DNA from: JAHFQJ01 sp046050125
GTDB lineage: Bacteria; Pseudomonadota; Gammaproteobacteria; Burkholderiales; Burkholderiaceae
Assembly: GCA_046050125.1 (NCBI GenBank)
Contig: JBJOQB010000071.1
Span: 1 to 13,579, forward strand
Direction of reading: 5' to 3'
Length of the DNA: 13,579 nucleotides
Both the position numbers and the translations under genes were made by a program. Position 1 is the first letter of the stretch; the number at the start of each line of letters is the position of its first letter. This document shows, in pieces, positions 7,897-13,579 of the stretch. The notes beneath the pieces were generated by a model. It did no database searches. It saw nothing but the letters and a program-made list of their open reading frames with translations, and was not told where the DNA came from.

Positions 7897-7980
7897 CGGT
7901 TGTTTTAAGATATTTAATAATAAGTTATCAAATTATCTTAAAGCATTGGGCAATCAGTTTAACTAAAGCTCATACAACCG
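7897..7980 (+). promoter_or_regulatory. Three-way-junction leader before rpsO, candidate S15 autoregulatory RNA
   Basis: Three helices can be drawn by hand. P1 is CGGTTGT (7897-7903) with ACAACCG (7974-7980). P2 is TTTAAGATA (7904-7912) with TATCTTAAA (7934-7942) and starts directly on P1. P3 is TGGGC (7947-7951) with GCTCA (7968-7972), leaving only one base before P1 closes. P3 contains a G.U pair between G-C pairs. Ribosomal protein S15 is known to bind a three-way junction and a G.U/G-C motif in 16S rRNA and to repress its own mRNA through leader mimics. The 3' strand of P1 ends four bases before the TAAGGA Shine-Dalgarno (7985-7990). The fold is visible; the S15 role is inference. Confidence 0.5.
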
Positions 7981-7996
7981 CAAGTAAGGATATAAA

Positions 7997-8260
7997 ATGA
8001 ATAATATCAATAAACAAGAAATTATTGAAAAGTTTGGTCGTGATGCTAGCGACACAGGTAGTTCTGAAGTTCAAGTTGCATTATTAAGTGCAAGAATTAG
8101 CTACTTAACAGGGCATTTCAAAGAGCATAAAAAAGACCACCATGGTCGTCGTGGTTTATTAAAAATGGTAAGCAAAAGACGTAAGTTATTAGATTACCTA
8201 AAAAGCCAAGACATTAACCGTTACAAAGCTATTATTGAAGCTTTAGGTTTACGTAAGTAA
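7997..8260 (+). CDS. rpsO: 30S ribosomal protein S15
   Basis: S15 is a primary 16S rRNA binding protein of the small subunit central domain and also contacts 23S rRNA in a subunit bridge. The 87-residue sequence is almost entirely family signature: FGRDASDTGSSEVQVALLSARI (14-35), LTGHFKEHKKDHHGRRGLL (37-55) and SKRRKLLDYLKSQDINRYKAIIEALGLRK to the end. The conserved HKKDHHGRR stretch is intact. It is preceded by a good Shine-Dalgarno, TAAGGA at 7985-7990, and by a long structured leader that may mediate autoregulation. A strong terminator follows 28 bases after the stop, so most transcripts should end before pnp. The rpsO-pnp order is conserved across many bacteria. Confidence 0.97.
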   Translation: MNNINKQEIIEKFGRDASDTGSSEVQVALLSARISYLTGHFKEHKKDHHGRRGLLKMVSKRRKLLDYLKSQDINRYKAIIEALGLRK

Positions 8261-8288
8261 TATTAAATTAATTTTAATATTAAAATAT

Positions 8289-8328
8289 GCATGCTTTCCA
8301 AGTAAAATTGTAAGCATGCTTTTTTTTT
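8289..8328 (+). terminator. Strong rho-independent terminator of rpsO
   Basis: GCATGCTT (8289-8296) pairs perfectly with AAGCATGC (8312-8319) around a 15-base loop and is followed by nine T residues (8320-8328). It would end rpsO mRNA and partly insulate pnp. A second AT-only palindrome lies between the rpsO stop and this hairpin. Confidence 0.9.
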
Positions 8329-8363
8329 AGGCTGTAACTTTAAAGCAACTACTAATTATAAAT

Positions 8364-8428
8364 AGTGTCATTCTATTTGATATTAGGTAAGATATATTTG
8401 ATATTTTAATATTAAATAGAATGGCATT
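8364..8428 (+). promoter_or_regulatory. Long perfect hairpin in the rpsO-pnp spacer, candidate RNase III / PNPase control site
   Basis: Bases 8366-8385 pair with 8407-8426 over 20 consecutive positions, extended to 22 bp by 8364-8365 with 8427-8428, around a 21-base loop. The only non-Watson-Crick pairs (8365/8427, 8368/8424, 8379/8413) are G.U in the plus-strand RNA and would be A/C mismatches in the minus-strand RNA, so pairing favours a plus-strand transcript. In E. coli the pnp leader carries a long stem that RNase III cuts, after which PNPase degrades the duplex and represses its own mRNA. Position and length here fit that model. A TATAAA at 8357-8362 could be the -10 but its -35 is poor. 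The remaining bases to 8596 show nothing else clear. Confidence 0.55.
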
Positions 8429-8610
8429 TATGTCTAAATTCTTTATTATTAGTTAAAGATATAAAGTTATGTATAGTTAAATTAAAATTATTTGTCATAG
8501 TATAAAAAGTGCATAAATTACTTCTAGTAAATATAAACACTATTGTTATGGTAAATAATTGTTATTAGCTACAAAGTCGAATTGCAACAACAAAACAGGA
8601 TAAATATAAA

Positions 8611-10830
8611 ATGCAACACTTTAATAAGCAAGAAAAGACTTTTACATTAGGTCAACACACAATCACATTAGAAACAGGTGAAATTGCTAGACAAGCTGAT
8701 GGTGCTGTTCTTGTATCTATGGAAGGTACAGTATTATTAGCTACAGTTGTAGCAGCAAAAAAAGTTAAAGAAGGACAAGATTTTTTCCCTTTAACAGTGG
8801 ATTACTTAGAGAAAGCATATGCTGCTGGTAAAATACCTGGTGGTTATATCAAAAGAGAAACAAAACCAAGTGATGCAGAAATTTTAGTAGCTAGGTTAAT
8901 TGACAGACCAATTAGACCTTTATTCCCTGAAGGTTTCTACAATGAAGTGCAAATTGTTATACATGTACTATCAGTAAACACAGATATCAATACTGACATT
9001 CCTGCAATGATAGGTGCATCAGCTGCTTTAGCAATTTCTGGTGTTCCATTCTGTGGTCCTATGGGAGCATCAAGAGTAGGTTATATTGATGGTCAATATG
9101 TACTCAACCCAAATAAATCTCAACAAAAACAAAGCGAATTAGATTTAGTAGTAGCAGGTAATAAAAATGCTGTGTTAATGGTTGAAGCTCAAGCAAATCA
9201 CTTAAGTGAAGAAGTAATGTTAGGTGGTATCAATTTTGGTCATGAGCAAATGCAAATTGCTATTCAAGCAATTGAAGAATTTACAGCTCAAGCAGGTAAA
9301 CCAGAATGGCAATGGTCTCCAGCTCCAAAAAACACAACATTAATCGAAAAAATTTCATCTATAGCAAAACAAGATTTAGAACAAGCTTATGCAATTACAC
9401 AAAAGCAAGAGCGTACTCAATCTGTTAAGGCAGTTTATGAAAAAGTATCTCAATACTTTGCTGAACAAAACCAACAAGAAAATGCAGAATTTGCAGGAAT
9501 TGATAGCAATGATATCAATCAAGTAATGTTTGATTTAGAAGCAAATATTGTAAGACAAAAAATACTAAGTGGCGAGCCACGTATTGATGGCAGAGATACA
9601 AGAACAGTACGACCAATTAGCATACGTAGTCAAGTATTACCTCGTACACATGGTAGTGCATTATTTACACGTGGCGAAACACAAGCATTAGTTGTAACAA
9701 CTCTTGGCACAAGAAATGATGAACAAATCAGCGACTCTATCTATGGCGATAGCAGAGAAAGATTCATGTTACATTACAACATGCCTCCATTTGCAACAGG
9801 CGAATTAGGCAGAGTTGGAGCTCCAAAACGTAGAGAAATTGGACATGGTCGTTTAGCATTACGTGCTTTAGAAATGGTATTACCTACTCCTGAAGATTTC
9901 CCTTACACTATGCGTGTAGTTTCTGAAATCACGGAGTCAAATGGCTCATCTTCTATGGCATCTGTGTGTGGTGGTTGCTTATCATTACTAGATGCTGGCG
10001 TTCCATTAAAACAGCATGTTGCAGGTGTTGCAATGGGATTAATTTTAGATGGTAATAAATTTGCTGTACTGACTGATATTTTAGGCGACGAAGACCATTT
10101 AGGTGATATGGATTTCAAAGTTGCAGGTACATCTGATGGTATTACTGCCTTACAAATGGACATTAAAGTACAAGGCATTACTAAAGAAATTATGCAAGTT
10201 GCTTTAGCTCAAGCTAAAGAAGGACGTATGCACATTTTAGGTATCATGCAAGAAGCTTTATCTGGTTACAGAACTGAATTATCAGAACATGCTCCACGTA
10301 TGGTTAAAATTAGTGTTCACCCAGATAAAATTAGAGATTTAATTGGTAAAGGTGGAAGCAATATCCAAGCTTTAACTAAAGAAACTAATACCAAAATTGA
10401 TATTACAGAAGATGGAGAAGTAACAATTTCATCAACTGATGCTAAAGGTTTAGAAGAAGCTAAAAAGCGTATTTTATCTTTAAGTATTGAAATTGAAACT
10501 GGTAAAATCTACACAGGTACAGTAATGCAAATTTTAGATTTCGGTGCTGTAATTGAATTAGTTGAAGGAACTGGTAAAACTGGTTTATTACATATTTCTG
10601 AAATATCTAAAGAAAGAATTCGTAACATTAGAATTTACTTAGGCGAAGGTCAAAAAGTAAATGTTAAAGTTGTGCAAAAAGACGAAGATAAGAACAGAAT
10701 TCGCTTATCAATGAAAGATATTGAGCAACCATTATCATTACAAACATATATGCAAGAGCAAGTTGAGCATCAACAGCAACAATACGTAGCTGAACAAGAC
10801 CAACAAGCTCAACAGCAAGACCAACAATAA
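8611..10830 (+). CDS. pnp: Polyribonucleotide nucleotidyltransferase (PNPase)
   Basis: A 3'-to-5' phosphorolytic exoribonuclease and degradosome component that releases nucleoside diphosphates during mRNA decay. The 739 residues include all domains: first RNase PH domain (about 10-145, with FPLTVDYLEKAYAAGKIPGGYIKRE), an all-helical linker (about 150-310), the catalytic second RNase PH domain (about 315-550), KH (about 563-625, GKGG at 579-582) and S1 (about 631-700). Catalytic residues are in place: the phosphate-binding Ser446-448 in TESNGSSSMASVCG, and GDEDHLGDMDFK with Asp495, Asp501 and Lys503. The first-domain loop reads YIKR rather than the FFRR of E. coli. The tail after residue 716 is Gln-rich. 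The Shine-Dalgarno AGGA (8597-8600) lies ten bases before the ATG. A long hairpin upstream suggests post-transcriptional autoregulation. Confidence 0.97.
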   Translation: MQHFNKQEKTFTLGQHTITLETGEIARQADGAVLVSMEGTVLLATVVAAKKVKEGQDFFPLTVDYLEKAYAAGKIPGGYIKRETKPSDAEILVARLIDRPIRPLFPEGFYNEVQIVIHVLSVNTDINTDIPAMIGASAALAISGVPFCGPMGASRVGYIDGQYVLNPNKSQQKQSELDLVVAGNKNAVLMVEAQANHLSEEVMLGGINFGHEQMQIAIQAIEEFTAQAGKPEWQWSPAPKNTTLIEKISSIAKQDLEQAYAITQKQERTQSVKAVYEKVSQYFAEQNQQENAEFAGIDSNDINQVMFDLEANIVRQKILSGEPRIDGRDTRTVRPISIRSQVLPRTHGSALFTRGETQALVVTTLGTRNDEQISDSIYGDSRERFMLHYNMPPFATGELGRVGAPKRREIGHGRLALRALEMVLPTPEDFPYTMRVVSEITESNGSSSMASVCGGCLSLLDAGVPLKQHVAGVAMGLILDGNKFAVLTDILGDEDHLGDMDFKVAGTSDGITALQMDIKVQGITKEIMQVALAQAKEGRMHILGIMQEALSGYRTELSEHAPRMVKISVHPDKIRDLIGKGGSNIQALTKETNTKIDITEDGEVTISSTDAKGLEEAKKRILSLSIEIETGKIYTGTVMQILDFGAVIELVEGTGKTGLLHISEISKERIRNIRIYLGEGQKVNVKVVQKDEDKNRIRLSMKDIEQPLSLQTYMQEQVEHQQQQYVAEQDQQAQQQDQQ

Positions 10831-10857
10831 TTTTGTTGCATAGTTAGTTGTTTCATT

Positions 10858-10886
10858 AAAGGCTCTTTTATAGAGCCTTTTTTATT
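10858..10886 (+). terminator. Rho-independent terminator of pnp
   Basis: AAAGGCTCT (10858-10866) pairs with AGAGCCTTT (10872-10880) in a perfect 9-bp stem with a five-base loop, followed by TTTATTT. It closes the pnp transcript 27 bases after the stop and separates it from the effector/immunity pair. Confidence 0.9.
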
Positions 10887-10911
10887 TGGTAATTTTAGTT
10901 AAATCAATCTG

Positions 10912-10940
10912 TAGATAATTATATTTAAATTTTGTACAAT
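10912..10940 (+). promoter_or_regulatory. Candidate promoter of the tae4-tai4 pair
   Basis: TAGATA (10912-10917) and TACAAT (10935-10940) are spaced by exactly 17 bases. Transcription would begin near 10947, almost at the AAGGAG Shine-Dalgarno (10948-10953), so the leader would be very short. That closeness lowers confidence, but no other promoter stands out between the pnp terminator and the ATG at 10960. Confidence 0.35.
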
Positions 10941-10959
10941 GCAAAAAAAGGAGACAAAC

Positions 10960-11431
10960 ATGAGTAATAATAGACCACTTTTTGCAAAAATGATTGAGAA
11001 CTTTCAAAAAGTATATGGAGATGGTTCACTAGCCAATCTTGGGAATGTTATTGGGGGTAAAGTAGATTTAAATATCCGCATGGGTATGAAAACTCCATCA
11101 ATTGGATTTACAAATGGCTGTGCAATTAGAATGAGTTACGCATAAAATTATCCGAAGTAATTCATGGGCTACAGTATCAGGAGCAGATAAAAATTGGTAC
11201 TTATACAGAGTAAGAGACTTAATCAAATACTTGAATATATCATTAGGTAAGCCAGACAAAACAATTCAAAAACCTAAAGCAGAAGATTTTGCAAACTTAC
11301 AAGGCATAATTATATTTGATGTTGATTGGGCTGATGCAACAGGACATGCAAGCTTGTGGAATGGCAAAGATTGCTCTGACCATTGTTATTTTGAAAAAGC
11401 AACGGAGGCATCAATATGGCTATTAAAATAA
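10960..11431 (+). pseudogene. tae4: Frameshifted T6SS amidase effector of the Tae4 family
   Basis: Tae4 proteins are type VI secretion effectors that cut peptidoglycan cross-links in the periplasm of rival cells, using a Cys-His pair. Frame 1 from the ATG at 10960 (Shine-Dalgarno AAGGAG, 10948-10953) gives the N-terminal half: NVIGGKVDLNI, then NGCAIRMSYA with catalytic Cys54. It stops at 11143-11145. The second half is in the +1 frame, open from 11135 to the TAA at 11429-11431: NSWATVSGADKNWYLYRVRDLIKYL, GIIIFDVDWADATGHASLWNG with the catalytic His (codon 11345-11347), and CSDHCYF. Compared with the family as I remember it, the LNxxG segment after SYA is missing, so a deletion of about 16 bases explains the shift. 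The unlinked halves should not give an active enzyme. It overlaps tai4 by 16 bases. Confidence 0.85.
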
Positions 11432-11946
11432 TACTATATATAAATATTTTGTTATTAAGCTTAGCTAATAGCTGTTGGGCAAATGATGTAAATACTAATA
11501 CTAATACTAATACTAATCTTAATGTTAGTAACATTAATAGTAATAATACATCGCCTTCTATTGCTAATATAAAATCTACATCAGAACTAAAGCAAGAACC
11601 AATTTTACTGAATATTAAACCGATGAAATACAGTGGTAGTGAATATTTAAAAAACTATGCTTTAAGTTCATGTATATCAAATGGTTACGATGCACATGAA
11701 GTAGTGAGAGATTCAACTGCTGTGGCAAGTGGCTACTTGGAGCTAGGAAGCCTTCCCATAGAAGCATACAATGAAGTAGCGAATCTTGGTAAACAGTTTT
11801 TAGATGCTGAATATCAAAGTATTACATCTGAAAAATTAATATTAATGAAATGCATAGATTTTTACCACAGTAAGCCTTTAAGTAACATAATTAAAAAATA
11901 TGCTAAGAAGATTTATAAGAAGAAATCAAAAAACGTATATAACTAA
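11416..11946 (+). CDS. tai4: T6SS amidase immunity protein of the Tai4 family
   Basis: Tai4 proteins bind Tae4 amidases in the periplasm and protect the producing cell and its kin. This 176-residue protein starts with a signal peptide (residues 1-22, cleavage after CWA), then an Asn/Thr-rich linker (about 23-45). The Tai4 domain follows from about residue 75: YLKNYALSSCISNGY, AVASGYLELGSLPIEAYNEVANLGKQFL and KLILMKCIDFYHS. Cys86 and Cys146 are placed to form a disulfide. The C-terminus is Lys-rich. The frame is intact although its partner effector is broken. The ATG lies inside the last codons of tae4, seven bases after a strong GGAGG (11404-11408), so it can be translated without tae4 translation being completed. 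An orphan immunity gene can still protect against related neighbours; that is inference. Confidence 0.85.
   Translation: MAIKIILYINILLLSLANSCWANDVNTNTNTNTNLNVSNINSNNTSPSIANIKSTSELKQEPILLNIKPMKYSGSEYLKNYALSSCISNGYDAHEVVRDSTAVASGYLELGSLPIEAYNEVANLGKQFLDAEYQSITSEKLILMKCIDFYHSKPLSNIIKKYAKKIYKKKSKNVYN
11491..11517 (+). repeat. Hexanucleotide tandem repeat inside tai4
   Basis: The unit AATACT is repeated four times (11491-11514) plus a further AAT, encoding alternating Asn-Thr just after the signal peptide. Whole-unit slippage would change linker length without breaking the frame, because the unit is six bases. Confidence 0.85.
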
Positions 11947-11962
11947 TTGATTACTTTAATTT

Positions 11963-12008
11963 AAATAAGCTATATTTTTGATAAAATCTTGAATGCTAGC
12001 TTATTTTT
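11963..12008. terminator. Shared terminator hairpin overlapping the coaBC 3' end
   Basis: AAATAAGCTA (11963-11972) pairs with TAGCTTATTT (11997-12006), a perfect 10-bp stem with a 24-base loop, followed by TT on the plus strand and by TTATTTAAATT-like sequence on the minus strand. It lies between the convergent tai4 and coaBC genes and includes the coaBC stop codon (TAG, 11970-11972) in its stem. The loop is long and the stem AT-rich, so strength is uncertain. Confidence 0.45.
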
Positions 12009-13223
12009 ATCCATTTCTTCTAATTCTTCAAGTTCTTGAATTTGCTTATATGAATTAACATTTTTGCTAATTATATAAACTTTATTTGTATCTTTAGCAA
12101 ACCCATCACTAATTAAATTTGCTACTATCATATCCAAATTTTTGTTTTTTAGTTTATTTTGAGCATATTCAATTAAATTTTGAGTTTCTGCTGCAAAACC
12201 AATACAAAATGGTCGATACTCTAAACTTGCAACGCTTGCTAAAATATCTTGGGTTTTAATTAAATTTATGCTATTTGAATTAGTATTATGCTGTTTTTTT
12301 TGCTTATGCTCGCTTATGATTTCTGGCGTCCAATCTGCTACAGCTGCAACACCAATAAATATATTATTTTTACTGTGGGTAACTTGCTGTTTATAATTTT
12401 CATGATTATATATATGCATTACTGCATCGTACATTTGATTTGCACTAGTTACTTTTATACAATTAATTTTATGTATAAAATTTAAATTTTCTTGGCTTTT
12501 ATCAAAATTTCCAAGGATTAAAGTAACATTTGCCCCCATGTAGTAAGCTTGCCTTGCTAAAGCTAACCCCATTTTACCCGATGAGGCATTACTGATATAC
12601 CTTACAGGGTCAATGTACTCTTGAGTTGCCCCTGCTGTGATAACTACATTTTTATTTTTTAGGGGCTTGGCTGATAAATGATATGAAACTTCATCTACAA
12701 TTTGTTCTGGTTCTGCAAGCCTGCCTAAACCAACTTCCCCACAGGCTTGTTCTCCGCTGTTTGGTTCAATAATTATATAACCATCTTGTTTTAATTGAGC
12801 GATATTGCGTACAGTGGCGGGCGATGTCCACATTTCTACATTCATAGCAGGTGCAACTAAAACAGGAACTGTTTTTATACGAGCTAATATCAAACTACAT
12901 AGCAAATTGTCAGCAATACCTGCATTAATTTTAGCTAAAGTGTTAGCTGTGGCAGGTGCTAGTACAATTAAATCAATATTTCGAGTTAAATTTATATGTG
13001 CCATGTTATTTGGTGCTGTGTTATCCCATTCTTCAACCCATACATGGTTAGATGTAATTGCTTGGAATGTTAAAGGCGTAACAAATTTTGTAGCATTTGG
13101 AGTCATTATAATTTGTACATTAGCTCCTTGCTTGATGAGTAAACGGGCTAGGTAAATACTTTTATAGCATGCTATACCACCACTAACTGCTAGTAGTATT
13201 TTTTTGTTATGTAAATTATTCAT
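11970..13223 (-). CDS. coaBC: Bifunctional CoaBC: phosphopantothenate-cysteine ligase / PPC decarboxylase
   Basis: CoaBC (Dfp) carries out two steps of coenzyme A synthesis: CTP-dependent joining of 4'-phosphopantothenate to cysteine, then FMN-dependent decarboxylation to 4'-phosphopantetheine. The 417 residues match the usual length of about 400. The CoaC half shows SGGIACYK (14-21), catalytic His76 in AHINLTR, the PASANT-like APATANTLAK (89-98), PAMN (125-128) and the flap Cys161 in GEQACGEVGLGRL. The CoaB half shows ITAGATQEYIDPVRYISNASSGKMG (195-219, with Asn212), AAVADW (293-298), the lysine-rich SEHKQKK (304-310), DIL (326-328) and a GFAAET block. The dut gene often found downstream is absent. 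The ATG is at 13221-13223; no clear Shine-Dalgarno precedes it. It converges on tai4, 23 bp away. Confidence 0.95.
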   Translation of the reverse strand: MNNLHNKKILLAVSGGIACYKSIYLARLLIKQGANVQIIMTPNATKFVTPLTFQAITSNHVWVEEWDNTAPNNMAHINLTRNIDLIVLAPATANTLAKINAGIADNLLCSLILARIKTVPVLVAPAMNVEMWTSPATVRNIAQLKQDGYIIIEPNSGEQACGEVGLGRLAEPEQIVDEVSYHLSAKPLKNKNVVITAGATQEYIDPVRYISNASSGKMGLALARQAYYMGANVTLILGNFDKSQENLNFIHKINCIKVTSANQMYDAVMHIYNHENYKQQVTHSKNNIFIGVAAVADWTPEIISEHKQKKQHNTNSNSINLIKTQDILASVASLEYRPFCIGFAAETQNLIEYAQNKLKNKNLDMIVANLISDGFAKDTNKVYIISKNVNSYKQIQELEELEEMDKNKLAFKILSKI

Positions 13224-13313
13224 ATTATTAACTAATTAGAGAGATTCTATTTCTTGTTGAGTATAAGTTAGATATTCTCATAGATTATAGATTTGCTACA
13301 TATAGATAGATTT

Positions 13314-13322
13314 ATTATAGCA
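13314..13322 (-). promoter_or_regulatory. Extended -10 promoter of coaBC
   Basis: Read on the minus strand the bases are TGCTATAAT, a perfect extended -10. Transcription would start near 13307 and leave a leader of about 84 bases before the coaBC ATG. No good -35 is visible, which extended -10 promoters tolerate. A second TATAAT on the same strand lies at 13284-13289. Confidence 0.55.
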
Positions 13323-13324
13323 TA

Positions 13325-13570
13325 TTAGAATTTTGGTTTTATGAAAGTTATTTTTTCTTTTTTCATTTCTATAAAATCTTCAAAGTTTACAAATGATATA
13401 TTTTTATTTTCCAATTCTTTTTTTAATTCACTACATTCTTCTTTTATTTTATTCTTATCTGCATCTTTTCTACTATTTTTCTTGTTATTATCAATAAACT
13501 TAATTCTATAATTTGAAATATAATCATCAAAATCTTTTTCTGTTAAAACTTCATATATAAAAATCCAGTA
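13325..13570 (-). pseudogene. Start-less coding remnant at the window edge
   Basis: On the minus strand 81 sense codons run from 13570 down to a TAA at 13325-13327. In such AT-rich DNA that many open codons are unlikely by chance. The translation looks protein-like, with YEVLTEKDFDDYISNYR near the start, a Lys/Asp/Asn-rich middle, and FVNFEDFIEMKK near the end. There is no ATG, GTG or TTG before codon 53, and the frame is closed upstream by a TAA at 13571-13573. Either a nonsense mutation has cut a longer gene whose 5' part lies outside the window, or this is an intergenic remnant. I do not recognise the family. The coaBC promoter sits directly behind its stop codon. Confidence 0.4.
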
Positions 13571-13579
13571 TTAATCAAA

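Noticed and set aside
10939..10941. ATG at 10939 as the effector start
   Set aside because: The ATG at 10960 has AAGGAG six bases before it and gives the family-like N-terminus SNNRPLF. The earlier ATG overlaps the candidate -10 and has no ribosome binding site.
11135..11145. Programmed +1 frameshift in tae4
   Set aside because: No known slippery or stimulatory signal is visible, and about five family residues are missing at the junction, so a shift would not restore a normal protein.
11231..11431. Independent small protein beginning at the TTG at 11231
   Set aside because: The TTG is an internal Leu codon of the Tae4 second half; the same frame is open and family-like upstream to 11135. 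It is the C-terminal part of the broken effector.
12805..13155. 116-codon plus-strand frame opposite coaBC
   Set aside because: It lies wholly antisense to the strongly supported CoaC domain, has no Shine-Dalgarno and shows no domain. It is a shadow of coaBC codon structure.

Overview
The window reads as a stretch of a very AT-rich genome (roughly one third G+C by eye) of a Gram-negative bacterium, most likely a betaproteobacterium of the order Burkholderiales, perhaps Alcaligenaceae-like. The basis is gene content (BamA outer-membrane assembly, a periplasmic effector/immunity pair of the type VI secretion family), the adjacent yebC-purD pair and rpsO-pnp, and the look of the proteins. This placement is inference. 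Synteny is partly eroded: bamA stands alone without rseP, skp or lpxD; purD is not followed by hemF; the tyrB-like gene lacks uvrB in the window. Erosion plus low GC suggests a host-associated lineage, but that is a guess.

Layout. 1-340: AT-saturated non-coding DNA. 341-1525 (+): aromatic/aspartate aminotransferase. 1569-1901 (-): YggU/DUF167 protein, divergent from bamA. 2002-4419 (+): bamA, starting at TTG, with its own terminator. 4556-5128 (+): secreted NTF2-like (SgcJ/EcaC-type) protein. 5341-6066 and 6145-7425 (+): yebC and purD. 7437-7646 (+): unrecognised small ORF whose frame continues past a stop to 7742. 7997-8260 (+): rpsO behind a long structured leader. 8611-10830 (+): pnp behind a long perfect hairpin. 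10960-11431 (+): tae4-type T6SS amidase effector gene, frameshifted. 11416-11946 (+): intact tai4-type immunity gene. 11970-13223 (-): coaBC. 13325-13570 (-): start-less coding remnant.

Most of the window is housekeeping: amino-acid and purine metabolism, coenzyme A synthesis, translation, RNA turnover and outer-membrane assembly. The accessory element is the tae4-tai4 pair between pnp and coaBC. The effector is broken by a frameshift that can be mapped to about 10 bases, while the overlapping immunity gene keeps a strong ribosome binding site, a signal peptide and its paired cysteines. The most interesting regulatory signals are the rpsO leader, which folds on paper into a compact three-way junction with a G.U/G-C step next to the ribosome binding site (the kind of RNA that ribosomal protein S15 binds), and the rpsO-pnp spacer, whose 20-22 bp stem could be the RNase III substrate expected for PNPase autoregulation. 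No tRNA, rRNA, CRISPR array, insertion sequence or replication origin was seen.
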